DNA of 64,000 nt from Erythrobacter sp. (GCA_009993635.1 JAACTC010000010.1:122699-186698), one strand, 5' to 3'; counted from the stretch's first letter, positions 1-10,681 are shown. Program-made: numbers and translations. The notes: a model not told the origin generated them from the letters alone.

Positions 1-1596
1 GACTTCCTGACCGACGCCGCCTTTTATGCCGGGCTGCGCGACACCCAGCTCAACGTTGCGCTGCTGGAGCAGATCGACCGCAGCAAGCTCTCCGCCACGG
101 ACAAGCTGGCCTACGACGTCTTCCTCTACAATCAGGAACAGTCGCTGAAGGGCAGCACGCCGGAGATCCGCGCGCTGACGGAAGTTCGCCCGCTCAATCA
201 CTTCAGCGGGCTGCACACTTTCTATCCCAATTTCGCGAGCGGCACGGGCGCGGCGCCGTTCCGGACGCTCGCCCATTACGAAGACAATCTGAGCCGGCAC
301 GACGATTACATTGCCATCACCGACCGCTCGATCGCGAAATTCCGCGAAGGAATGGAAACCGGCGTGCTCGAAACGAAGCTGACCATCGGCAATGTCGTCG
401 AACAGCTGAACACGCAGCTCGCGGTTCCGATCGCGCAGTCGCAGTTCATGGGGCCGACTACGATGTTTCCGGCCGATTTCTCGCCCGCCGACACAGCCCG
501 GCTGACCGCCGCCTACGAGGCCAAGACGAAGGAAATCTACGCCGCGCACACCCGGCTGCGCGATTTCCTGCGCGACGAGTATCTGCCCGTCGCGCGCGAG
601 GAAGTCGGCCTGTCGCAGATGAAGGGCGGCGAAAAGCTGTACGCGCAGATGATCGAAAGCACGACCACGCTGCCGCTGGAGGCGGACACGATCCACCAGC
701 TCGGCCTGTCCGAAGTGGCGCGGATCAAGGGCGAGCTTGAGGCGCTGAAGGCGGAAGTCGGCTTCGATGGTACGTTGACCGAATTCTTCGACTACGTGCG
801 CACCGATCCGCAGTTCAAGCCGGAGAGCCGCGAGGCGCTGACGCAGAGCTATTACGATATCGGCGAGCGGGTCGATGCGAAGATCGGCGAGCTGTTCAGT
901 CTCGTCCCCAAGTCGCAGCTGAAGATCGAGCCCTACGATCCCAGCATCGAGCAGTTCAGCGCGGGCGGTTCGTACCAGTCGGGCACGCCCGACGGTTCGC
1001 GGCCGGGCACGTTCTTCTTCAACGCCTACGACCTGCCCAGCCGCCTGACGACGGGCAATGTCACGCTGTACCTGCACGAGGGCGCGCCGGGGCATCACTT
1101 CCAGATCAGCCTGGCGCAGGAGAACGAGGATCTGCCAGCCTTCATGCGCTTTGGCGGCACCACTTCCTATGTCGAAGGCTGGGCGCTCTACGCCGAAACG
1201 CTGGGCTACGAGATGGGCTTCTACGAGGATCCCTGGGCGCGTTACGGCACCCTGCAGGACGAACAGCTGCGCGCGATGCGGCTGGTGGTGGATACGGGGC
1301 TGCATTCCAAGGGCTGGACGCGCGATCAGGCGATCGACTTCATGCTGGAAAATTCGGGCATGACCCGCACCGAAGTGGTGGCCGAGGTCGAACGCTATAT
1401 CGCCATTCCGTCGCAGGCGCTGGCCTACAAGATCGGCGCGCTGAAGATTCAGGAACTGCGCGAACGGGCCGAGGCCGAGCTGGGCGATGCCTTCGATATC
1501 AAGGCCTTCCACGCGCAGGTCCTGAACACCGGCGGCCTGCCGCTGCCCGTTCTCGAAGCGAAGATCGACCGCTGGATTGCGGGCGGCGGCGGCTGA
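1..1596 (+). CDS. DUF885 family metallopeptidase-like protein (5' partial)
   Basis: The frame is open from the first base of the window, so the N-terminus lies outside; 531 residues are present. The conserved DUF885 signature HEGAPGHHFQ (about residues 359-368 of this fragment) carries the HExxxGHH metal-ligand arrangement, followed by YVEGWALYAE, another family hallmark. These proteins are usually secreted or periplasmic, about 600 residues, and are predicted zinc peptidases of unknown substrate. Only the signal peptide region is likely missing. It is not overlapped by another convincing gene, and no terminator is evident after the stop. Confidence 0.9.
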   Translation, partial: DFLTDAAFYAGLRDTQLNVALLEQIDRSKLSATDKLAYDVFLYNQEQSLKGSTPEIRALTEVRPLNHFSGLHTFYPNFASGTGAAPFRTLAHYEDNLSRHDDYIAITDRSIAKFREGMETGVLETKLTIGNVVEQLNTQLAVPIAQSQFMGPTTMFPADFSPADTARLTAAYEAKTKEIYAAHTRLRDFLRDEYLPVAREEVGLSQMKGGEKLYAQMIESTTTLPLEADTIHQLGLSEVARIKGELEALKAEVGFDGTLTEFFDYVRTDPQFKPESREALTQSYYDIGERVDAKIGELFSLVPKSQLKIEPYDPSIEQFSAGGSYQSGTPDGSRPGTFFFNAYDLPSRLTTGNVTLYLHEGAPGHHFQISLAQENEDLPAFMRFGGTTSYVEGWALYAETLGYEMGFYEDPWARYGTLQDEQLRAMRLVVDTGLHSKGWTRDQAIDFMLENSGMTRTEVVAEVERYIAIPSQALAYKIGALKIQELRERAEAELGDAFDIKAFHAQVLNTGGLPLPVLEAKIDRWIAGGGG

Positions 1597-1842
1597 TCCG
1601 GCCCGCACGCCCGGCCCGCTATCTGTAGCAATTCGGGGCGCGCCGGTGACGGTGCGCTGCCGGATGCTTGCGCAAGCGCCGCGCATCGGCCATCAAATCT
1701 TCGATTACTATCGGTTTTCCGGGGGCGAGCCGCACTCGGCGTTATCGCCACCGCCGCTTCTCGTGAGAAGAAAGACCGGTAGCGATGGGCACCGGCCCCC
1801 CAAGCCCAGGCCAACCACCGACGAAGGAGCATGCGAAGCACA

Positions 1843-2250
1843 ATGGCCACCGCCGATACCATCCCCGCCTGGATCGTCATGTTCCTTGGCATCTATTCCT
1901 TTGCCGCTTCGATGGGCGAGCTGCGCATGCCCGGCACATGGAAGGGGATGATGCAGGATCTGGAGCAATCGCCGGGCATGCGGTTCATCGCCGGCGTGCT
2001 GACGCTTTCGCTGGGAGCGGTCATCTACCTCGTCACGCCGTGGCGGCCGGAAGACTGGCTGTATATCGCGGTCTCCGCGCTGGGCGGACTGCTGACCGTC
2101 GAAGGCATCCTGTTCCTCGCCGCAGGCGAGCGGTTCGTGACCCTGGGCAAGCGGCTGATTGCGAGCGCGAGCGAGGTCTGGGCTGGCATTGCCGCGGTGC
2201 TGGGCGCCGGATTCATCTTCGTCGCGCTGTCGCGGCTGGATACGTTTTAG
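1843..2250 (+). CDS. Hypothetical four-helix membrane protein
   Basis: 135 residues with about four hydrophobic segments (roughly residues 8-27, 48-65, 74-92 and 111-130), so an inner-membrane protein. I do not recognise the family. AAGGAG at 1824-1829 lies 13 nt before this ATG but only 1 nt before an upstream in-frame ATG at 1831, so 1843 is preferred. The 246 bp before it (1597-1842) contain no recognisable gene or RNA. The next gene is convergent. Confidence 0.7.
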   Translation: MATADTIPAWIVMFLGIYSFAASMGELRMPGTWKGMMQDLEQSPGMRFIAGVLTLSLGAVIYLVTPWRPEDWLYIAVSALGGLLTVEGILFLAAGERFVTLGKRLIASASEVWAGIAAVLGAGFIFVALSRLDTF

Positions 2251-2283
2251 CGATCAGGCGACAGGGCGGGCACTCGCCGCCAC

Positions 2284-3408
2284 TCAGAACACCACGGTCT
2301 GGCGCAGCGCCGTTCCTTCCGCCATCGCATCGAAGCCGGCGTTGATGTGTTCGAGCGCCATGCTCTCGCCCAGCAAGCGGTCGACCGGCAGCAGGCCCGC
2401 GCGATACATCGCGATGTAGCGCGGGATATCGCGCAGCGGCACGCCGCCCCCCAGATAGCTGCCTTTCAGCGTGCGCTCCTCGCCCACCAGCATTGCCGGG
2501 CTTAGCGAAAGGCGTGCATCGGGGTGTGGCAGTCCGGCGGTTACGGTGGTGCCGCCGCGCCGCGTCACCTGCCATGCAAGCTCCAGCGCAGGTGCAACGC
2601 CCGCCATTTCCAGCGCGCACTCGACGCCGCCACCGCTCGCCTCGCGCAGCTGCGCCGCGCAATCGGGATCGCGCGAATCGAACACCGCATCCGCGCCCAG
2701 CTCCTGCGCCAGAGAGAGCTTGCCCGGCTCGATATCGACCGCCGCGATCCACGAAGCACCCGCCGCGCGCGCCCCCAGCAGCGCGTTGAGCCCGACCCCG
2801 CCAAGGCCGATCACCGCCACGCTCGATCCCGGCTGGATGCGCGCCGTGTTGAACGCCGCGCCGACGCCGGTCAGCACCGCGCAGCCGAACAGCGCAGCCT
2901 CGGTAAAGGGCAGGTCGCGGTCGATCTTCACCGCCGATCTGCGGTCGACCACGATGTGGCTGGAAAATGCCGATACTCCCAGATGGTGATTGACGGTGCC
3001 CGTGTGCGTATCGATCCGCCGCGCGCCCGACAGCAGCGTGCCCTCCGCATTGGCCGCCGCGCCCGGTTCGCACAGAGCCGGGCGTCCGGTCGCGCACGGC
3101 AGGCAATGGCCGCAGCTCGGCACGAAGACGAGGACGACATGATCGCCCTCGGCCATGTCGGTGACGCCGCGCCCCGCCGCGCGGACCACGCCTGCCGCCT
3201 CGTGCCCCAGCGCCATCGGCAGCGGGCGAGGGCGGTTGTTGTCGATCACCGACAGGTCCGAATGGCACAGGCCCGCCGCCTTGATCTCGACCAGCAGTTC
3301 TCCATCGCCCGGATCGCCCAGTTCGGCGGTTTCGATGGTCAGCGGTCTGCTGTCCGCATAGGCCCGCGGGAGCCCGGCTTCGCGCAGGATGGCGGTGGTG
3401 ATCTTCAT
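2284..3408 (-). CDS. Zinc-dependent alcohol dehydrogenase (MDR superfamily)
   Basis: 374 residues with the medium-chain dehydrogenase layout. The catalytic-zinc region is seen as GLCHSDL and GHEAAG, with the third ligand Cys in FGCAVLTG. The structural zinc loop has four cysteines (CGHCLPC then a Cys eight residues on). The Rossmann motif is GLGGVGLNALLG. The substrate cannot be read from sequence; class III-like ADHs oxidise alcohols or S-hydroxymethyl thiols with NAD+. It is a paralogue of the ADH at 25510-26595, sharing the C-terminal INAGFD motif. It stands alone, divergent from the DUF1328 gene. Confidence 0.9.
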   Translation of the reverse strand: MKITTAILREAGLPRAYADSRPLTIETAELGDPGDGELLVEIKAAGLCHSDLSVIDNNRPRPLPMALGHEAAGVVRAAGRGVTDMAEGDHVVLVFVPSCGHCLPCATGRPALCEPGAAANAEGTLLSGARRIDTHTGTVNHHLGVSAFSSHIVVDRRSAVKIDRDLPFTEAALFGCAVLTGVGAAFNTARIQPGSSVAVIGLGGVGLNALLGARAAGASWIAAVDIEPGKLSLAQELGADAVFDSRDPDCAAQLREASGGGVECALEMAGVAPALELAWQVTRRGGTTVTAGLPHPDARLSLSPAMLVGEERTLKGSYLGGGVPLRDIPRYIAMYRAGLLPVDRLLGESMALEHINAGFDAMAEGTALRQTVVF

Positions 3409-3512
3409 CGGCGGTGTCCGTTTCGCTGTTCGAGCGGTAGCCTAGCATGATCGGTGTCGCGGTCGCGAGGCGGATCGGGGGAACGTTTCCCGCGAACCCA
3501 GGTTGGATCAGC

Positions 3513-3698
3513 ATGATAAAACTGGCTCTCATCTGTCTCGTCGTCGCCGCTGTTGCCGCGATCCTTGGTTTCGGCGGTGTTGCCGGTGCCTTCGTCGATA
3601 TCGCGATCTGGCTGGCGGTGATCGCCGCCGTGCTGTTCGTGATCTTCCTGGTTCTGGGAATTTTCGCGGGCAAGAAGGCGGGCGACGCGCTCGACTAG
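3513..3698 (+). CDS. DUF1328 (YtjA/UPF0391) small membrane protein
   Basis: 61 residues, two hydrophobic helices around the family-typical ILGFGGVAG turn, ending in a short charged tail (GKKAGDALD). The length fits the family (about 55-65). Its role is unknown; members are often stress-induced in alphaproteobacteria. The ATG at 3513 was chosen over an upstream GTG because the family starts directly with the first helix. A GGAAC (3480-3484) with 16-nt spacing to GGTT (3501-3504) resembles a weak EcfG-type promoter but would leave almost no leader, so I treat it as unproven. Confidence 0.8.
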   Translation: MIKLALICLVVAAVAAILGFGGVAGAFVDIAIWLAVIAAVLFVIFLVLGIFAGKKAGDALD

Positions 3699-3762
3699 CA
3701 GGCCCGGCGGATCGGCCCCGCGCTTTACGCGGGCTGCCGCCTGCCCTACAGTTCTGACATCC

Positions 3763-5805
<2,043 letters not shown>

Positions 5806-5961
5806 GCTCCGTCACATTTTCGACAATTTCGGAACTCTGACGGCTCCCGTCCATTGATCGGGTGAAGGCGCGGGGCGGCTGATAATTGCCCCCACACAGG
5901 GGCGGTCGGCCCGCGCCATTGCCTATCCTGGCCAAGCCTTTTTCCAAGGATACTACCCGCC

Positions 5962-6552
5962 ATGAACAAGATGACCCTCGCACTCGCGTCCGCCGCCTCG
6001 CTCGCCCTCGTTGGCTGTGGCGATCCGGTCGACGACACCACCACCATGGACGAAGATGTCGCCATGGCCGACCAGAACACCGCTGATACCGACGCAATGA
6101 CCGAAGGTACGATCGTCGAAGTCGCACAGGGCAACGACGATTTCTCGACCTTGGTTTCGGCCATCACTTCGGCCGACCTTGCACAGACGCTGTCCGGCAC
6201 CGGCCCGTACACCGTGTTCGCGCCGACCAATGCGGCGTTCGAAAAGGTGCCGCAGGCCACGCGTGACGAGCTGATGAGCGACGCCGGCAAGGAAGACCTG
6301 AGCAACATCCTCACCTACCATGTCGTGGAAGGTAACACCGATGCCGCCGCGCTGATGCAGGCGATCGAGGACGCCGGTGAAGACGGCTACGAACTGACGA
6401 CCGTCAACGGCGCCACGCTGACCGCGATGATGGATGGCAACAACGTCGTCCTGCGCGACGCAGCGGGCAACACCGCGACCGTCACGATGACTGATGTCGA
6501 GGCTTCGAACGGTGTGATCCACGCGATCGATACCGTGCTGATGCCCTCGTAA
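5962..6552 (+). CDS. Fasciclin (FAS1) domain lipoprotein
   Basis: 196 residues. A lipoprotein signal peptide ends in the lipobox LVGC (Cys about residue 19), followed by an acidic linker and one FAS1 domain (about 50-195) showing the H1 motif YTVFAPTNAAFEKV and the H2-like end GVIHAIDTVLMP. FAS1 proteins are extracytoplasmic adhesion or surface domains of unclear ligand. AAGGA lies 11 nt upstream of the ATG. An intrinsic terminator follows. GGAAC at 5831-5835 with 16-nt spacing to CATT is only a poor EcfG match. Confidence 0.93.
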   Translation: MNKMTLALASAASLALVGCGDPVDDTTTMDEDVAMADQNTADTDAMTEGTIVEVAQGNDDFSTLVSAITSADLAQTLSGTGPYTVFAPTNAAFEKVPQATRDELMSDAGKEDLSNILTYHVVEGNTDAAALMQAIEDAGEDGYELTTVNGATLTAMMDGNNVVLRDAAGNTATVTMTDVEASNGVIHAIDTVLMPS

Positions 6553-6574
6553 TCTGGCACCATACCGAACCGAA

Positions 6575-6604
6575 GAAGGCGGCCCGCAAGGGTCGCCTTT
6601 TTTG
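6575..6604 (+). terminator. Intrinsic terminator after fasciclin gene
   Basis: A GC-rich hairpin (AAGGCGGCCC, loop, GGGTCGCCTT) runs directly into TTTTTT, 22 nt after the fasciclin stop codon. Confidence 0.8.
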
Positions 6605-6708
6605 TTGCGTCGGGCCCGGCCGACCCGGCGGCCCGCATCGCCGCTTCGCGCTTGATAGATCGCGCGCGCTGGCGCAGTCTCCCAGCCTTCAAGCAGAGGG
6701 GGGACACC

Positions 6709-7191
6709 ATGCACAACGGCCTGAAATTCACCGGAGCCATCGCGCTCGCCCTGTTCGCCGCGGGCGGAGCGCAAGCGCAGGACGCGCCGCCCAAGCAGAC
6801 GCTGATGCCCGAAAACGCTGAGGCGCGGGCGTTTCAGGAAGCGGTCGGCTATTCCTCGGCGGTGATCCACGGCGACACGATCTACCTCTCGGGCGTGGTG
6901 GCGGGGCCGCTGGAGGGCGAGGATTCGATGGAGCCCGCCTTTACCCGCGCGTTCGAATACCTCACGCGCACGCTCGAACGGCTGGGCGCGACGTGGGACG
7001 ATGTGCTGGTGTTCGATACCTTCCACCAGGGGCCGATGGGCCCGCAGCTGGACGCGCTGGTGCCGGTCAAGAACCGCTACATCACGGCGCCCTTTCCCGC
7101 ATGGACCGCCGTTGGCGTGACCGAGCTGTACGAACCGACCGCGCTGGTCGAAATCCGCCTGACCGTCCGCAACCCGCAAGACCGGCAGTGA
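6709..7191 (+). CDS. Secreted RidA/YjgF-family protein
   Basis: 160 residues. A cleavable signal peptide (LALFAAGGAQAQ, cut near residue 24) precedes a RidA-like domain: YSSAVIHGDTIYLSGVV at the start, NRYITAPFPAWTAVGV, and the closing LVEIRLTV. Cytosolic RidA deaminates reactive enamine/imine intermediates. The export signal and a Gln-free, less typical core mean the substrate here is uncertain. AGAGGGGGG just upstream supports the ATG at 6709; upstream in-frame starts would spoil the signal peptide. Confidence 0.85.
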   Translation: MHNGLKFTGAIALALFAAGGAQAQDAPPKQTLMPENAEARAFQEAVGYSSAVIHGDTIYLSGVVAGPLEGEDSMEPAFTRAFEYLTRTLERLGATWDDVLVFDTFHQGPMGPQLDALVPVKNRYITAPFPAWTAVGVTELYEPTALVEIRLTVRNPQDRQ

Positions 7192-7231
7192 CCGATCGCC
7201 GGGCCGCCAGACGCGAAGGGACACACGCATA

Positions 7232-7573
7232 ATGCCGCAGACCGACGCAGAGGACATCCTCGACGACCCGCGGGCAGAGGATCGCCGCGAACGCCGCCGC
7301 CTGCCGGTCATCGGCCTGTGGCTGACCGCGCTCTATGTGGTCGGGCTGGTGATCTATCTGCTCGCGCAGGGGCAGAACCCGGCGGACCTCAAACTGAACG
7401 AACTGGGCGACTTCCTCGGCGGCGTATCAAGCCCGCTCGCGTTCCTGTGGCTGGTGCTCGGGTTTTTCCAGCAAAGCCGCGAGATCCGCCTGAGCAACAA
7501 GGCGCTACACCTGCAGGCACGCGAGATGCGCCGCAGCGTAGACGAGCATCGGAGGTTGGCGGGTGGGGAGTGA
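7232..7573 (+). CDS. Hypothetical two-helix membrane protein
   Basis: 113 residues: a charged cytoplasmic N-terminus (DDPRAEDRRERRR), two transmembrane segments (about 25-45 and 62-80), then a basic, probably coiled helix (SREIRLSNKALHLQAREMRR). GAAGGGA precedes the ATG. It follows the RidA-like gene by 40 bp and may be cotranscribed. The coiled region stops abruptly at the edge of the AT-richer DUF262/HEPN insert, so truncation by that insertion is possible but unproven. Confidence 0.7.
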   Translation: MPQTDAEDILDDPRAEDRRERRRLPVIGLWLTALYVVGLVIYLLAQGQNPADLKLNELGDFLGGVSSPLAFLWLVLGFFQQSREIRLSNKALHLQAREMRRSVDEHRRLAGGE

Positions 7574-7741
7574 TGACAGCTATCTGGTAAGCGAGAACAT
7601 GAGGAGCTTAGCCCCCGCCAGACAGGCTGAGGAACAAGGAGAGGGGATCGAGGAGAGCGGGGTCTGCCGAGGGAAGATAGAGCGGTCGTATTGTCGGCGG
7701 GCTTAGGAGCGCAGTCCACAATCAACGAGACCGCGATGGGT

Positions 7742-8437
7742 TCATCGTAGCGGGCAAACGTTGGCCCCGTACCAATCACAAAACACGACATCCGTGTCTC
7801 GGCAAAAAATTTTAACAAAGTCGATATGTGATTGCAGTTCTGAAGGCGTTCGCTTCTCTGCACTATCACCATGGGCAATTGCATTCCGTGTATCGACTAA
7901 GTTTTCGACGCTATTTTTAATAATCTGAAATTGACCTCGTTGCCGGGCCTTCAGATCGCCAAGAAGGCTATTATATCCCACGCGCTTAAGGAATTTGTCG
8001 ATTGGTTTGTATTTTGGTGTCGAAAATCCTCGCTCAAAAACTTCGAAATCTATAGGCGCAACAAGAGGGCCTGATGACTTTATTTGCTTCCCATCTCGTG
8101 ACTGAAGTGCCAGTAAGTTTTTGGCAATAGTGTCGGGATGTTGGCTATCTACAATATTCGAAATTAAGTCTTGTGAAGAGTAATAAATAAACCGGGCCGG
8201 CAGCTTGCTCATGCAGATTTGCTTGTCGAAAATGCGTTCGACAGCAAGCTCGACAAGTTTTTTGGCAAAGCCTTCCAGATGACTTGATAGTAAAACGACA
8301 CCCCCGCGCGTCATCGCCGATACTTGATCGGCATATGTGACTGGCGCCGCACGTTCGAGCATCGACGCCTTTACTCGGATAAGGCGTACTTCCGCGACGC
8401 CAGCAATCAGATCGCTATATGCTCTAGAGTAGCGCAT
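7742..8437 (-). CDS. HEPN-domain putative RNase (MAE_28990/RiboL-PSP-like)
   Basis: 231 residues, all-helical and without a signal peptide. Near the C-terminus lies the HEPN ribonuclease signature R-x4-H (RNAIAHG, Arg184-His189), set in the family-typical context of a long helix (NSVENLVDTRNAIAHG). The N-terminal half (about 40-75, MTRGGVVLLSSHLEGFAKKLVELAVERIF) matches the MAE_28990/RiboL-PSP type of HEPN protein. HEPN proteins of this kind are usually RNA-cleaving toxins or defence effectors. The gene begins 5 nt after the DUF262 stop, so the two form an operon. Base composition is clearly lower in GC than both flanks, indicating recent transfer. RNase activity is inferred only from the motif. 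Confidence 0.8.
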   Translation of the reverse strand: MRYSRAYSDLIAGVAEVRLIRVKASMLERAAPVTYADQVSAMTRGGVVLLSSHLEGFAKKLVELAVERIFDKQICMSKLPARFIYYSSQDLISNIVDSQHPDTIAKNLLALQSRDGKQIKSSGPLVAPIDFEVFERGFSTPKYKPIDKFLKRVGYNSLLGDLKARQRGQFQIIKNSVENLVDTRNAIAHGDSAEKRTPSELQSHIDFVKIFCRDTDVVFCDWYGANVCPLR

Positions 8438-8442
8438 GCAAG

Positions 8443-9537
8443 CTAGATCAAATCAGAAAATTTTTCTTCCCAAAGAGCAAACCTTCTTTTCGTCCTGGTC
8501 GTATGGTCAACGGCTCGTGAAATGAGATCATCAAATTCAGCGTCTGCAAGAAGTTCATTAAATCGAACTCTGAAATCAGCTCTGATCTCATCAGCCTGTG
8601 CGAGTGTCGGAACGGATCGTGCATAGTTCATCATGAGATCAAACAGGGCCTTATTTATCGCGCGTGAGCCAGGGCGGCGAAAAACCTCTCCATGGGGAAA
8701 CCAGCGCAGCGATTTGCTAAGGCTGTCGTCCCAACTTTTTCGAAGCGTATCTACATCCTCGTCGGTTAATTCTCGACCCTTACGTGCAGCATCATTGAGC
8801 CAACGCTTTAAGGGAGTTCGATAAGAACCGAGACCCTCGCGTTGAAACGCATAATAGCGAAGTGCTACCTCCTCCTCTCGCATCCTTTTATTGGGTGTCT
8901 TAGTTCCAACGATTTTACGCCAACTAGCGTTTTCAACACAATCCTTAAGAATTTCATTTAGTCTACCGCGGTAAACGCAATTGCGAAGCTCTTGTGCATT
9001 CAACGGAGCTGTATTCGTGTTTAGTCTTTCAAAAACCTCAAACTTGATCTCAGGATGCGATTCGTTCGTGACGAGGACACACCTTAGTGTGTGCGTCTCA
9101 ATTTGTCTTTGGTGCCGAGCAGGTAGTTCGAAAAATCGCTTGCCATTCAGCTCTTCTAAGACCTCAAGGCCTTTGATCACGAACTCATTATTTATAAATC
9201 GAAAAAGCGAATAGATGCGTTGTTGGCCGTCGATAACATCAAGCTCAAATTCATCGTTTTGGCTTAAATATACGGGAGGTATGGGTACATTTAGCAATAT
9301 GGATTCAATTAAACGTGATGCCAATACGTCGGTCCATACGTATTTGCGTTGAAAGCTAGGTCTATCTGACAACGGGCGAAGATATATCGTCTTCTCTCTA
9401 ATCTGATCGACAACGGATTTGACCGATACGTCGTAAGGCTGAGTGATAACTTTTCGGTCTCTGATCGGCACGCGATCAGGGTCAGGGAGGTCGTCATCTT
9501 TTTCAGGTTCGGTCACTTGTGGATCGTCAGACGCCAT
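8443..9537 (-). CDS. DUF262 domain protein (ParB/GmrSD-N-like)
   Basis: 364 residues from the ATG; a GTG at 9564 would add nine. Hallmarks of DUF262 are visible: SFQRKYVW (61-68), the nucleotide-binding/nicking motif DGQQR (103-107), FERLNTN (169-175) and LNAQELRN (179-186). There is no DUF1524 HNH domain at the C-terminus, so this is not a complete GmrSD type IV restriction enzyme; the remaining 170 residues are helical. It is followed after 5 nt by the HEPN gene. Both genes are AT-richer than their neighbours. AGGCAGAG upstream favours the ATG over the GTG. Likely a sensor or regulator of the HEPN partner (inference). Confidence 0.85.
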   Translation of the reverse strand: MASDDPQVTEPEKDDDLPDPDRVPIRDRKVITQPYDVSVKSVVDQIREKTIYLRPLSDRPSFQRKYVWTDVLASRLIESILLNVPIPPVYLSQNDEFELDVIDGQQRIYSLFRFINNEFVIKGLEVLEELNGKRFFELPARHQRQIETHTLRCVLVTNESHPEIKFEVFERLNTNTAPLNAQELRNCVYRGRLNEILKDCVENASWRKIVGTKTPNKRMREEEVALRYYAFQREGLGSYRTPLKRWLNDAARKGRELTDEDVDTLRKSWDDSLSKSLRWFPHGEVFRRPGSRAINKALFDLMMNYARSVPTLAQADEIRADFRVRFNELLADAEFDDLISRAVDHTTRTKRRFALWEEKFSDLI

Positions 9538-9702
9538 ACTCTCTGCCTTTTGCCTCTTGGGCACTCATTAGCTTCGATCCCTTGATAACGGCAATACCGG
9601 GAGAAATTTCGTTCAGACTCTCAGTAAGTATGTCTGCCCGGCCCCATTCCCGCTCCCCCACCGTTACCCCACAGCAGCACCCCGCTGCCGGAGTGCTCCT
9701 AA

Positions 9703-9993
9703 ATGACCAAATCCACCCCCAAGACCTGGCCCGAACTCGCGGTCGAGAGCTGGATGCTCGGTGCCGAGATGAGCATGGTCATCTGGCTGCGCTCGATGCG
9801 GATGATGGCGGGCGGGAAGCTGGCCGAGCGGGAGGCGGAGCGGATGGTGAGCGAGAAGTTCACTGCCGCGATGACGCTGTGGCCCGCGCTGATGGCGGGT
9901 GGCCTCGACCAGTCCGCCGAGGAAACGACCAGTCGCGCGCTGGCGCATTACGGCAAGCCGGTGCGCGCAAATCGCAGGCGTCTCAGCCGCTGA
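9703..9993 (+). CDS. Hypothetical protein
   Basis: 96 residues, helical, Met/Ala-rich (SWMLGAEMSMVIWLRSMRMM), with a basic C-terminal tail. It vaguely resembles phasin-like or antitoxin-sized alphaproteobacterial proteins, but no family is recognised. GC content returns to the chromosomal level here, marking the right edge of the transferred insert. GGAG occurs upstream of the ATG, and a strong terminator follows. Confidence 0.6.
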   Translation: MTKSTPKTWPELAVESWMLGAEMSMVIWLRSMRMMAGGKLAEREAERMVSEKFTAAMTLWPALMAGGLDQSAEETTSRALAHYGKPVRANRRRLSR

Positions 9994-10037
9994 AGCCCGG
10001 CGGCCTGCGCTCGCCGCTGGCATCCGAGCTTACGAAA

Positions 10038-10075
10038 AGGCCCGCCCCGACGCTTTGCCGGGGCGGGCCTGACTT
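10038..10075. terminator. Strong (possibly bidirectional) terminator
   Basis: A perfect 12-bp stem AGGCCCGCCCCG / CGGGGCGGGCCT with a 9-nt loop is followed by GACTTTTT on the + strand and preceded by an A-rich tract, so it can also serve the convergent gene on the other strand. Confidence 0.85.
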
Positions 10076-10093
10076 TTTCCGCTGCGCGGCGCG

Positions 10094-10531
10094 TTACATC
10101 GGCCGCGTGTGTCCCTCCGCATCGGGCAGGGCGGCAAGCTCCTGCGCGGTCATGCTGGTCTGAATGTCCCGATCGTCGCCATCCATCCGCGTGGTGAGCC
10201 CACCCAGCGGGATCATCACGAGGCGATCGGGGTCGGTATCGTCCAGTTCGACGATCAGCCCGTCGACCGCACCCGTGGCATCGCGGTGGATTGCCTCCAC
10301 ATCGCCCAGTTCGGTGCCGTCGGCGGACACCAGGTCGGCGTCAATCAGCTGCAGCTCGCTCATGCCGAGTGCGGCTTCCTCCGTTCCCGCAGCGGCCGCG
10401 CTCTGCTCGGCCTGCATCTCGATCCGGTCTTCAGTCCGATCCGCTTCCTGTTCGGCGGCCGAATCCCCGCAGGCGGCGAGCATCGCGGCACCGGCGGCCA
10501 GCGCGGCGAGGGTGAATTTGGGCTTGGTCAA
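10094..10531 (-). CDS. PRC-barrel-like lipoprotein
   Basis: 145 residues from a TTG start. A lipoprotein signal ends in LAAC, then an acidic/Ala linker, then a PRC-barrel-like domain (about 65-125: LIDADLVSADGTELGDVEAI, GLIVEL, LVMIPLGGL). PRC-barrel proteins of this type are often envelope stress proteins. The TTG has AAGGA 7-8 nt upstream. An in-frame ATG at 10579 lies inside the EcfG-type promoter found upstream and so cannot be in the transcript; this decides the start. Confidence 0.8.
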   Translation of the reverse strand: MTKPKFTLAALAAGAAMLAACGDSAAEQEADRTEDRIEMQAEQSAAAAGTEEAALGMSELQLIDADLVSADGTELGDVEAIHRDATGAVDGLIVELDDTDPDRLVMIPLGGLTTRMDGDDRDIQTSMTAQELAALPDAEGHTRPM

Positions 10532-10570
10532 CGTGTTTTCCTTCCGGTGATACGGGGTGGTCCCGGAACC

Positions 10571-10596
10571 AACGCCCATACTTTTTCGGCGGTTCC
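10571..10596 (-). promoter_or_regulatory. EcfG-type general stress promoter
   Basis: On the minus strand GGAAC (10596-10592), a 17-nt spacer and CGTT (10574-10571) match the alphaproteobacterial sigma-EcfG consensus GGAAC-N16/17-CGTT. It lies 40 nt before the TTG start of the PRC-barrel lipoprotein. Confidence 0.7.
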
Positions 10597-10681
10597 GTGG
10601 AGCATCCTGTGTCCCATCGTGGCGGGGAGCGCGTTCGCCCGGGTGGCCAGCCGACCGGCAGGCGCACTCAACCCTCGCCGC

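Noticed and set aside
3480..3504. EcfG promoter before the DUF1328 gene
   Set aside because: GGAAC-N16-GGTT has a mismatch in the -10 and would leave a nearly leaderless transcript.
5831..5855. EcfG promoter before the fasciclin gene
   Set aside because: GGAAC-N16-CATT has a mismatch in the -10 and lies more than 100 nt from the start.
5953..7311. 452-codon minus-strand frame across fasciclin and RidA genes
   Set aside because: Overlaps two well-supported genes with signal peptides and clear ribosome sites; shadow.
8443..9537. Complete GmrSD type IV restriction enzyme
   Set aside because: Only the DUF262 part is seen; there is no DUF1524 HNH region in this protein or as a neighbour.
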